Shown here one piece after another: positions 53,713 to 61,053 of a stretch of 61,053 nt of DNA. Within the stretch, counting starts at the first letter, position 1; every line of letters starts with the position of its first letter. This DNA is from Candidatus Saccharimonadota bacterium (GTDB taxonomy: Bacteria > Patescibacteriota > Saccharimonadia > Saccharimonadales > UBA4665). The notes beneath the pieces are model-generated. The model saw only the letters and a program-made list of their open reading frames with translations. It was not told the origin of the DNA and made no database searches. The position numbers and the translations under genes were made by a program. Location of the stretch: the NCBI GenBank assembly GCA_028286405.1, contig JAQBRP010000011.1, positions 1 to 61,053 on the forward strand. The letters run 5' to 3'.

Positions 53713-56700
53713 ATGAAAAAAACCAAGAGACTAATATTGTTGATTGGGGTGGCACTCACCATGTTAGCCCCTCTGTCCGGCTTGTTCCCCTTCTTTGAGG
53801 GTAGGGTATCGGCGGTCACCGACCCTGCGGGGGGTGGCGCCGGAACTACTTATACTGCAGATGAAATTGAGGCCCAGCTAAAGTCATACGTATATATGCA
53901 CGCCTTTGCCGACTGTATTGATTGGAACAAGTCCAGCTATTGGGACTCACACCAAACCGTTGATGGCGAACAGGCCACAAATTGGGTATTTTTTGACAAG
54001 GGTGAGACCCAACTTGGTCTATTCGATGGTGACGATTACAACGGCATGCGGAGCTGTAACGACCCGAACTGGGTACGCGATGCATTTTCTTTGTGGGGAG
54101 TGCAGGATCCTATAGAGGCCATCTGTAACTCGGGGTTCCAGGGAGACGCGTTCTATAGTGTCGATACACCGACATCAGTGAGCCCTACATGCGCTGACGC
54201 CGATAGCTACGGGATAGATGACAAGACCACGCTCAACACATTCAAAAAGTACATTAACGGCCTTTATTACAAGAGTGCTAACTCTACTGCTTGGCCGCTT
54301 TTGACAAACAGCATGAGCTATATGCTGTACCGTTACGACTTTGAGAAGCTTTGTAAGGCAACGGCCGACCCAAGCCTAGACGATTTATCGGACACCACGA
54401 TCTGGAAAAACCCTCGTTACTTCCGCCTGACCGACGCCGATGGCGTAACCAAAATCAGCTATTCGACCGACAGCAAGCACAATCACGATACGCCAATAAA
54501 GGCCTACATTGGTGATAATTTGGCGGCAGTGACAAAAAGCTGTAAGGAACTGGCCGAGGGCGCCTCGCTGAATGCACCAGTCTTTGCTATCAATGTGCCA
54601 GACGGCCTAGGAAGCTCTTCCTTTGGTTCAGGTAACTTGGACTCAGCCGATGGCATTGGGCTGACCGACGATGATTGCGGCGGCTTTAGCTTAAACCCCC
54701 TCAAGGTCTTATCTGGCAACTGGGCTAAAAGCACCGTCGACTGGCTGGTCTGTGGTTTTGTGAAAACTATGTCCGATGCGGTTAAGGGGTTTGATGGTGC
54801 CATCGCCGGCATGCTCTGTATTGATGAGTCTGACATTTTCAGTGGCGCTACCTCTACCTGTTCATCGGGTGGCAGTAGTGACCCCAATAGCAGTGCCGGG
54901 TTTTACGCCGCTTGGAATACGTTCCGGATTTTGGCTCTAGGCCTACTAGTTATCGGTGGCTTGGTGATGATTATTTCTCAGGGCCTAGGATTTGAGATTT
55001 TTGATGCCTACACCGTTAAGAAAACACTCCCGCGCATTTTGTTTGCCGGAATCGCCATATCACTGTCGTGGCAGTTCTTGCAGTTTGTTGTCACCCTCTC
55101 TAATGGGCTAGGTATTGGTATTCGAGCGCTTATTTATCAGCCTTTCTTAAGTTCCGGGATAGATGGTGTGGCCCTAGGCTCAAAAGAGTTTGGCGTGGGA
55201 GCCGTTTTAGGCCTGGGGGGGCTGGCAGTATTCGGCGCACTTGGCCTACTTAGCTTTGTTGGCACGGCCTTACTGGCAATTTTGATTGCCTTTATTGTCA
55301 TCGTCATTCGAAACATCGTTGTCATACTCCTGATAATCATTGCGCCTTTGGCGCTAGCCGCATACATACTGCCCAACACCGAAAAGTACACTAAGAATTG
55401 GTGGGAGTGGCTATTTAAAGCCCTGTTAATGTTCCCGATGATTACCGGTCTGATTGCCGTTGGGCACGTTTTTGCGGCTATTACTTCAGCCAAAGGCGGA
55501 ACCTTCTCGAGCTTCTTAGCCCTGGCTGCCTATGTAACACCGTACTTCTTAATTCCGCTGACCTTCCGCTTCGCGGGCGGCCTGATGGCTACGCTTGGCG
55601 GCTTTGCCAACGACCGCAGCCGTGGTGGATTCGACCGCCTCAAGAAATACCGTAGTGGCCAATCAGAAAAGCGCCTCGGCTACTACGGTCAAAAATATGG
55701 TAATCGGATTACGCAAAAACGAGCAGAAGCAGTCAGGAAACTTAATGAAAGCGCCTCTGGTCGAAGCAGACTAACAGGAGCAGCTATGCGGTTTGCCGGT
55801 CGCAAGGTTGGTGGCTTAGGGGACATTGAAGAGCGCATGTCCGCCATCCAAGCAGCGGCCTCTAAGCGAGCTAACGACCAAATAGCTACCGGTAAAGACG
55901 ATTCGTATCGCGGCCTAACGGTGAGTAAAAGACTACTCAGGTCAGGTGCCTTTGAGCAGCAGCTCGGAGCCCAACAGGCGGCAATGCGGGCCGGTACGTT
56001 GCGCGATGAAGACACGCTCGTACGTGATAATGATGGTACGCGGCAATATCGCTCCCTGGGCGGCGCTTGGGTCAACGAGGCCGATGTCCTCAACGCCCAT
56101 CAGGAGTATAAGGGTGATGTTGGCGCTCAGCAGGCGGCGCTGTCTTACGAAATGCGTAAAGCGGCCGAGAACAATCAGGTTGATGGACTCACCGAGCGCT
56201 TTACGAACGTCGCAAATGGTTGGGGCATGACGAAAAACCAGGCACAGGGAGCCTGGATCGGGGCTGGTTTCGAAAACCAAAACCAGCATCTTGCGCTTAA
56301 ATACACCAAGCTTGACTTTGACGGCAGTGGCAAGGTAGCTGGTTCCCACGTAGATGATGCTGGTTTGCTTACCGAGATGTATGAAAAGAAGGGCAGCTAT
56401 CCATTGAGTCAAATGAGTGCGCATACTATCGATGTCGCCACCCAGGCCGCCACCCAGGCAAGGGCAAGGCTGCTCGAGAATCCAGCCGATGCCACGGCTC
56501 AGGCGGACTTCGACAAAGCAAAGTCCGTTGCAGAGACATTTATGCACCAGCTTGGTGGTGGGCAGCGTGACGACGGAGGCGCACCTCTTGAGCCTAACGC
56601 ATCAACCACCTCAGGTAGCGCACGTATGGTGAACGCCAGTGGCGCTGGTCACGTCAACGAAGCCGTCTACCGCCTGGCACGAGAGACCGGTGTTATTACG

Positions 56701-56769
56701 ACCCCCCCCAACAACCCGCAGTCACCAGGATCTCCGCAGACTAATCCGCCTCGGACACCAGGGTCATAG
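53713..56769 (+). CDS. T4SS membrane protein, TrbL/VirB6-like
   Basis: 1018 aa. Signal peptide (RLILLIGVALTMLAPLSGLFP), a large soluble N-region (~35-390) with several cysteines, then six to seven TM helices between ~395 and ~620 (ALGLLVIGGLVMIIS, FAGIAISLSWQFLQFV, ALGLLSFVGTALLAILIAFIVIVIRNIVVILLIIIAPLALAAYILP, FLALAAYVTPYFLIPLTF), and a long charged cytoplasmic tail (~640-1018). The TM region and its position next to VirB4 and PrgI homologs fit the VirB6/TrbL role in forming the inner-membrane channel. Starts the rightward operon. Confidence 0.82.
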   Translation: MKKTKRLILLIGVALTMLAPLSGLFPFFEGRVSAVTDPAGGGAGTTYTADEIEAQLKSYVYMHAFADCIDWNKSSYWDSHQTVDGEQATNWVFFDKGETQLGLFDGDDYNGMRSCNDPNWVRDAFSLWGVQDPIEAICNSGFQGDAFYSVDTPTSVSPTCADADSYGIDDKTTLNTFKKYINGLYYKSANSTAWPLLTNSMSYMLYRYDFEKLCKATADPSLDDLSDTTIWKNPRYFRLTDADGVTKISYSTDSKHNHDTPIKAYIGDNLAAVTKSCKELAEGASLNAPVFAINVPDGLGSSSFGSGNLDSADGIGLTDDDCGGFSLNPLKVLSGNWAKSTVDWLVCGFVKTMSDAVKGFDGAIAGMLCIDESDIFSGATSTCSSGGSSDPNSSAGFYAAWNTFRILALGLLVIGGLVMIISQGLGFEIFDAYTVKKTLPRILFAGIAISLSWQFLQFVVTLSNGLGIGIRALIYQPFLSSGIDGVALGSKEFGVGAVLGLGGLAVFGALGLLSFVGTALLAILIAFIVIVIRNIVVILLIIIAPLALAAYILPNTEKYTKNWWEWLFKALLMFPMITGLIAVGHVFAAITSAKGGTFSSFLALAAYVTPYFLIPLTFRFAGGLMATLGGFANDRSRGGFDRLKKYRSGQSEKRLGYYGQKYGNRITQKRAEAVRKLNESASGRSRLTGAAMRFAGRKVGGLGDIEERMSAIQAAASKRANDQIATGKDDSYRGLTVSKRLLRSGAFEQQLGAQQAAMRAGTLRDEDTLVRDNDGTRQYRSLGGAWVNEADVLNAHQEYKGDVGAQQAALSYEMRKAAENNQVDGLTERFTNVANGWGMTKNQAQGAWIGAGFENQNQHLALKYTKLDFDGSGKVAGSHVDDAGLLTEMYEKKGSYPLSQMSAHTIDVATQAATQARARLLENPADATAQADFDKAKSVAETFMHQLGGGQRDDGGAPLEPNASTTSGSARMVNASGAGHVNEAVYRLARETGVITTPPNNPQSPGSPQTNPPRTPGS

Positions 56770-56784
56770 GAATAGTGAGTATAC

Positions 56785-57834
56785 ATGGCAGCGTATAAAG
56801 TAATCCAGGACATTGAGGCCGAAGACAAGCTGGTGGGACCGCTCGGGTTCCGGCAGTTTGTGTACTTTTTGATAGCCGCGTTTCTTGGATACCTGAGTTT
56901 TATCTCGGTAGCCAAAGGTGTGCCTTTTTTGCTCGTACTGTTTGTGCCGCCAATGTTATTTTGTTTGTTTTTTGCCTGGCCCTGGAGCCCCGATCAGCCG
57001 ACCGAAGTGTGGGCCTTGGCCCGGATTCGTTTTTGGTTTAAGTCGCGCAAGCGAGTGTGGGACCAGTCCGGTGTTAAGGAATTTGTAACCGTTACCGTAC
57101 CGAAGCAAGTTGAGCGAGTGTACACCGATGGCTTATCGCAAACAGAGGTCCGCAGTCGGCTGCAGGCCCTAGCTAACACCATCGATAGTCGTGGCTGGGC
57201 AACTAAAAACGCCTACATTACCGCGCCCACTCGGGTCATACAGCCTGGTCAGCCAGGAGCAACCGACCGACTGCTCGACTTTAGCGCCATGCCGCAGGAG
57301 GTTTCGACGCTTGATGTGCGGGCTTCGGACGACATTTTGGACGAAGTAAACAATCCGATGGCCTACCAAATGAACAGCATGATTGACGCCTCTACCAAGG
57401 CGCACCGGGCAAGTTTAATGGATCGCCTGCGACAGCAGGGGGCTTCGGTACCGCCACTGCCGGCACCGGCCGAGCCGACTTGGTTTATGCAGCAACCCGC
57501 CGGACAACCAACGACCTTACCGCCAGTGGTTGACGTGACCACAGCTGTCGACACGCCGATGGATCAACTACCGGCTAAGCAGCCTGCAGGCACCAGTCAC
57601 CTCAAGAATGTGCAGCCCGTTTTGCCCACCGATCCGCTAACGCAACCACCGGCCACAATTGTGCCGCCAGAACCTGTTGCAGCGCCGATAAAACCTGTCC
57701 CTGCGCAGTCCGATCCTGCTATACTAAACTTAGCTCATGATAACAATCTTGATGTAGCTACATTGGCCCGCGAAGCGCGTAAAGTCCGCGGCCTCGATGC
57801 ATCAGATGGCGAGGTAGTGATATCGCTACATTAG
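56785..57834 (+). CDS. PrgI-family T4SS protein
   Basis: 349 aa. The N-terminal PrgI domain (YKVIQDIEAEDKLVGPLGFRQFVYFLIAAFLGYLSF, then LLVLFVPPMLFCLFFAWPWSPDQPTEVWALARIRFWFKSRKRVWDQSG) has two TM helices and the VirB3-like pattern. A long Pro-rich C-terminal part (~200-349) is probably cytoplasmic and ends in VATLAREARKVRGLDASDGEVVI, a likely folded helix. It is 15 bp from the VirB6-like gene. The role is in the inner-membrane complex that binds VirB4. Confidence 0.88.
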   Translation: MAAYKVIQDIEAEDKLVGPLGFRQFVYFLIAAFLGYLSFISVAKGVPFLLVLFVPPMLFCLFFAWPWSPDQPTEVWALARIRFWFKSRKRVWDQSGVKEFVTVTVPKQVERVYTDGLSQTEVRSRLQALANTIDSRGWATKNAYITAPTRVIQPGQPGATDRLLDFSAMPQEVSTLDVRASDDILDEVNNPMAYQMNSMIDASTKAHRASLMDRLRQQGASVPPLPAPAEPTWFMQQPAGQPTTLPPVVDVTTAVDTPMDQLPAKQPAGTSHLKNVQPVLPTDPLTQPPATIVPPEPVAAPIKPVPAQSDPAILNLAHDNNLDVATLAREARKVRGLDASDGEVVISLH

Positions 57835-57860
57835 CGCGTGTCTTAGGTGGGTAAACATAC

Positions 57861-58751
57861 ATGAATCCTCAACAACCAACAAATCCCCAGTCTCAACCCC
57901 CAGTCGCACCAGCACCCCAGGTGTTTGTGCCTGGTGCTCCGCAGCCGCAAGTGGTGCAGCCGGGTGTCGCGCCCGTACCGCAGGTTGGTAAAGTAGCCGG
58001 TGCCACAACTCCTAAAAAGGCTAACCCCAATAGTACCCAGAACACTTTGCAAATTGCCGAAATTCGTGACGGCATTGTCATCATGAACGACGGTTCGTTC
58101 CGCTCGGTAGTTATGCTCAAGAGCATTAACTTTGACTTGATGAGCTCCCAAGAGCAAGAAGCGGTGGAGTATAGCTACCAGGGGTTTTTGAACTCGTTGT
58201 ACTTCCCAATTCAGATCTTTGTACGTTCGCAAAAAGTCGACCTGCAGCCCTATATCGAAAAGCTTGATCGCATTCGTATTGAACACGACAACATGCTGCT
58301 GGCGCTGCTCATGGAAGACTACATTGGCTACATTGATCAGTTGAGCCAGCAGGCCAATATTATGGACAAGAAATTCTACATTGTTATTCCATTCTTCCCC
58401 CACGAAGACCTCAAAACGGCCGCCCTCGACCAAAGCAAAAACTTCTTTAGCGGCCTGACCAGCATTTTTAGCAACAAAGAGGTGCACGTCACCATTAACG
58501 AAGCCGATCTAGAAGCCGCTAAAACCGAATTACGTAACCGCGTGCAGGCGCTGTTGAATGGCTTATTACAGAGCAGTATTCAGGGACTACCGCTTGATAC
58601 GCAGGAGCTGATTGAGCTGTATTACGACACCTACAACCCCGACACCGCTACCCGCCAAGAACTCAAGAACTTCAACGACCTAACGGCCGACGTAGTAACT
58701 AAAGGGCAGGGTATGGCCCCCCAACAACACCTGCAGCGGGAGCTACAGTAA
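57861..58751 (+). CDS. VirB4 N-terminal-like protein (split ORF)
   Basis: 296 aa. After a Pro-rich N-terminus, NTLQIAEIRDGIVIMNDGSFRSVVMLKSINFDLMSSQEQEAVEYSYQGFLNSLYFPIQIFVRSQK is the N-terminal domain that normally begins VirB4/TraC ATPases. No Walker motif. The next gene starts 0 nt after its stop (TAA-ATG) and carries the ATPase. So this is VirB4 divided into two polypeptides rather than a broken gene: both halves have clean starts and stops and no remnant between them. Confidence 0.85.
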   Translation: MNPQQPTNPQSQPPVAPAPQVFVPGAPQPQVVQPGVAPVPQVGKVAGATTPKKANPNSTQNTLQIAEIRDGIVIMNDGSFRSVVMLKSINFDLMSSQEQEAVEYSYQGFLNSLYFPIQIFVRSQKVDLQPYIEKLDRIRIEHDNMLLALLMEDYIGYIDQLSQQANIMDKKFYIVIPFFPHEDLKTAALDQSKNFFSGLTSIFSNKEVHVTINEADLEAAKTELRNRVQALLNGLLQSSIQGLPLDTQELIELYYDTYNPDTATRQELKNFNDLTADVVTKGQGMAPQQHLQRELQ

Positions 58752-60665
58752 ATGGCTAAAAAACAGCAAATCGATCCGATTGCCATTGCCCAGGCGCAGC
58801 GCGCCCGCGAAGAGCAAGAAGTCCAAGCCGCTTTCCAGAAGGGCATTACGGCACTACGCGACTTTATTGCGCCCAGCTCACTCGAAATTAGCAGCACCCA
58901 CTTCCAAATGGGCACTCGTTTTGCGCGCACCTACTACATCTACGGCTACCCCCGTCAGTTGTACACTGGCTGGACCAGCAGCATGGTCAACCTCGACGAA
59001 GTGATCGACATGAGCATGTACATTTACCCGGTCGAAAGCCAGGTGGTACTCGAGAACCTGCGTAAAAAAGTGACGCAGCTAGAAGCTGGCATTCAAATTG
59101 ACTCCGAAAAGGGGCGTGTCCGCGACCCGGGCAAGCAAGCGGCGATTTTAGACGCCGAAGAAATGCGCGACAAGTTGCAAGTTGGCGAAGAGCGCTTCTT
59201 TAGGTTTGGCTTTTACTTCACGCTGTACGGTGGCTCTATGGAAGAGCTAGAATTCGTGGCCCACAAAGTGGAATCAATGCTCGGCCAGCAATTAATTTAC
59301 AGTAAGCCCGCTACCGCTCAGCAGGAACAGGCGCTTAACAGCTGCATACCGCAATTTACCGATCAATTACAGATCCGCCGTAACTTTAGTACCGGTGCGC
59401 TGAGCACGACCTTTCCGTTTACCTCAGCCGATCTGTCGCAAGAAAATGGCATTCTGTACGGCATTAACATGCACAACTCTGGCCTGGTCATTTTTGACCG
59501 CTTTAGCCTAGAAAACGGTAACTCGGTGGTCTTTGCTAAGTCTGGTGCCGGTAAATCGTTCGCCGTGAAGCTAGAAGCCTTACGCAGCATGATGTTCGGC
59601 ACCGAAATATTTATTATTGACCCCGAAAACGAATACCAACGCATGTGTGAAGCCGTTGGCGGTGCCTACGTTCGGCTGAGTTTGAGCTCTAGTACCCGAA
59701 TTAACCCCTTTGACCTGCCAAAAGTGGTCGACAGCGAAGAAGCCGACAATGCGCTGCGTTCCAACCTTATTACGCTGCACGGCCTGCTACGCCAAATGAT
59801 GGGTGGAGCCCAGGCCCAAATGGTCGGCGGGAATTCTCAGATATCGCCAGCCCTGACACCATCCGAAGAATCCGACCTGGATGCGGCCTTAATTGAAACC
59901 TACGCCAAGGCCGGCATTACCAACGATCCGCTAACACATACCGCCACGCCGCCGACTATTGCCGACCTATATGACACGCTGCTGCACATGGGCGGCTTTG
60001 GCCCACAGCTGGCTCAGCGCCTGCGCAAGTACACCACCGGCACCTTTGCCGGCATCTTCAGTCAGCAGAGCAATGTGGACGTTAACAACCCTATGGTGGT
60101 GTTTAATATTCGCGACCTGGAAGACGAATTGCGCCCGGTTGCCATGTACATTGTGCTCAACTACATCTGGAACAAGACCAAATCCGACCAAAAGCGTCGC
60201 ATGCTGATTGTTGATGAGGCCTGGCAGCTCATGAAATACGAAGACTCGGCCGCTTTCTTATTCAGCTTAGCTAAGCGGGCTCGTAAGTATAACTTGGGTA
60301 TCACGACCATTACCCAGGACGTCGAAGACTTTATTGGCAGTCGCATGGGCCGCGCCATTGTAGCCAACGCCAGTATGCAAATTTTGCTGAAGCAGTCGGC
60401 ATCGGCGGTCGACGTACTAGCCGACGTGTTCCGCCTGACCAGTGAGGAGCGTAAGCGCCTCAGCCAATTCCCAGTCGGACAAGGTTTATTCTTTGCAGGA
60501 CAGAACCACGTACATATTCAAGTTGTTGCTAGCCCAACAGAGACGGGGCTGATCACAACCAACCCCGACCAAGTGCGGCAAATCAACGAAGCCGCGGCCG
60601 CGGGTGAGTTTACGCAAGTGGATGGCACGATTGACCTCAACAATCGCCTGCATCCCGGTGTATAA
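58752..60665 (+). CDS. virB4: T4SS ATPase VirB4 (C-terminal ATPase part)
   Basis: 637 aa. Walker A AKSGAGKSF (~261) and Walker B RMLIVDEAWQLM (~483) are intact; DPENEYQRM, YNLGITTITQDVEDF and HVHIQVVAS (end) fit the FtsK/HerA-like ATPase core of VirB4/TraC. The first ~150 residues continue the N-terminal subdomain (FQMGTRFARTYYIYGYPRQLYTGW). It powers substrate transfer or pilus assembly. Its ATG follows directly on the stop of the VirB4 N-terminal ORF. Complete. Confidence 0.95.
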   Translation: MAKKQQIDPIAIAQAQRAREEQEVQAAFQKGITALRDFIAPSSLEISSTHFQMGTRFARTYYIYGYPRQLYTGWTSSMVNLDEVIDMSMYIYPVESQVVLENLRKKVTQLEAGIQIDSEKGRVRDPGKQAAILDAEEMRDKLQVGEERFFRFGFYFTLYGGSMEELEFVAHKVESMLGQQLIYSKPATAQQEQALNSCIPQFTDQLQIRRNFSTGALSTTFPFTSADLSQENGILYGINMHNSGLVIFDRFSLENGNSVVFAKSGAGKSFAVKLEALRSMMFGTEIFIIDPENEYQRMCEAVGGAYVRLSLSSSTRINPFDLPKVVDSEEADNALRSNLITLHGLLRQMMGGAQAQMVGGNSQISPALTPSEESDLDAALIETYAKAGITNDPLTHTATPPTIADLYDTLLHMGGFGPQLAQRLRKYTTGTFAGIFSQQSNVDVNNPMVVFNIRDLEDELRPVAMYIVLNYIWNKTKSDQKRRMLIVDEAWQLMKYEDSAAFLFSLAKRARKYNLGITTITQDVEDFIGSRMGRAIVANASMQILLKQSASAVDVLADVFRLTSEERKRLSQFPVGQGLFFAGQNHVHIQVVASPTETGLITTNPDQVRQINEAAAAGEFTQVDGTIDLNNRLHPGV

Positions 60666-60701
60666 TTAGAACTATAAGCAGTTTGAGAAACAACAAAGAC
60701 G

Positions 60702-61053
60702 ATGGGTGAACCCGCATATAAATTGCCCGAGGAGGACAGGCCGGATATTCGGCCTCATTTGCGTGAGCAAGAAGCGCGCCCCCAACTCGGTGTTATTGAA
60801 GGGGGCGGTGAAAGCTCCCCCCGATCCGAAGGGCACCTCCGTAGTGTAGACGACGAAGACGAAGCCCCTGAGAATGATGAACTCGGCACAGGCTCAAGTA
60901 GCGGCCCGTCGCAGCGCGGTTTTTACAGACCGGAGGGTGGTTCGGGCTCAACAAAGGGTGGTGCTAATACCGAAGCCGTCACACAGAATGCCGAGGGCCA
61001 ATCGCGTCTCTCTAAGTTCAAAAATCGCTACTTCGAAGGAGCCGGTAAATTCT
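60702..61053 (+). CDS. Hypothetical T4SS-locus protein (partial, N-terminal 117 codons)
   Basis: Open from ATG 60702 to the window edge (117 codons, no stop). Hydrophilic and disordered: Glu/Asp/Pro-rich start (YKLPEEDRPDIRPHLREQEARP), Gly/Ser-rich middle, then a basic segment (RLSKFKNRYFEGAG). No signal peptide yet. It is 36 bp after virB4, same strand, so probably the next T4SS gene. A TATAAT overlaps the virB4 stop and could be an internal promoter. A large soluble or TM-bearing protein likely continues beyond the window. Confidence 0.6.
   Translation, partial: MGEPAYKLPEEDRPDIRPHLREQEARPQLGVIEGGGESSPRSEGHLRSVDDEDEAPENDELGTGSSSGPSQRGFYRPEGGSGSTKGGANTEAVTQNAEGQSRLSKFKNRYFEGAGKF

Overview
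The window most likely comes from a Patescibacteria/CPR genome, and Candidatus Saccharibacteria (TM7) is the best fit. Evidence: a type IV secretion locus with tandem pilin-like double-TM proteins, a PrgI-family protein and a VirB4 split into two ORFs; many small membrane proteins without recognisable families; a fused OtsA-OtsB trehalose enzyme; very compact gene packing; and no biosynthetic pathways beyond housekeeping. TGA is used as a stop, so the Gracilibacteria/Absconditabacteria code does not apply. The taxon is inferred from gene content; no marker phylogeny was possible.

Layout. 1-15.5 kb: housekeeping and small membrane genes (holA fragment, otsAB, XRE/DUF4352 pair, mutM, polA operon, UPF0200-like NTPase, dnaG-rpoD). 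15.5-26.3 kb: a beta-helix surface protein, orn, an HxlR/FMN-reductase pair, msrB, mscL, argS, DUF1361, and a sugar-phosphate isomerase/cupin pair. 26.4-33.1 kb: an accessory region with a GC-rich secreted-protein/lipoprotein operon, groES-groEL under a CIRCE operator, and two look-alike divergent modules. Each module pairs a hypothetical protein on the minus strand with a small, strongly GC-ending gene on the plus strand, followed by long RNA hairpins. 33.1-45.4 kb: an amidinotransferase, a MurE-like ligase, tsaD, valS, an XRE-HAD fusion, HIT, and a secreted SGNH hydrolase. 45.4-50.9 kb: four tRNA genes (three Ser, one Arg), a set of SD-led microprotein genes (25-41 aa) missing from the ORF track, YihY, ComF and Hsp20. 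50.9-61.05 kb: the T4SS, with six pilin-like genes transcribed leftward and the VirB6/TrbL-like, PrgI, VirB4-N and VirB4 genes transcribed rightward.

Expression signals are unusually readable. About twenty genes have a TAnnnT -10 box ending 6-8 nt before the ATG, implying leaderless mRNAs. Convergent neighbours usually abut or overlap at their stop codons. Genes that instead carry a strong Shine-Dalgarno are mostly accessory (GC-rich genes, microproteins), operon-internal, or heat-shock genes.

Most interesting unexplained structure: (i) a family of about 65-bp palindromes (29-bp arms, 7-nt AAAT-rich loop) at 136, 21415 and 45380 whose arms differ between copies but, in two copies, still match within the copy; (ii) the duplicated divergent modules at 30.5-33.1 kb with elaborate 3' stem-loops; (iii) the microprotein cluster at 46-48.4 kb; (iv) a DnaG with all four zinc ligands replaced; (v) the pilin gene array of the T4SS.
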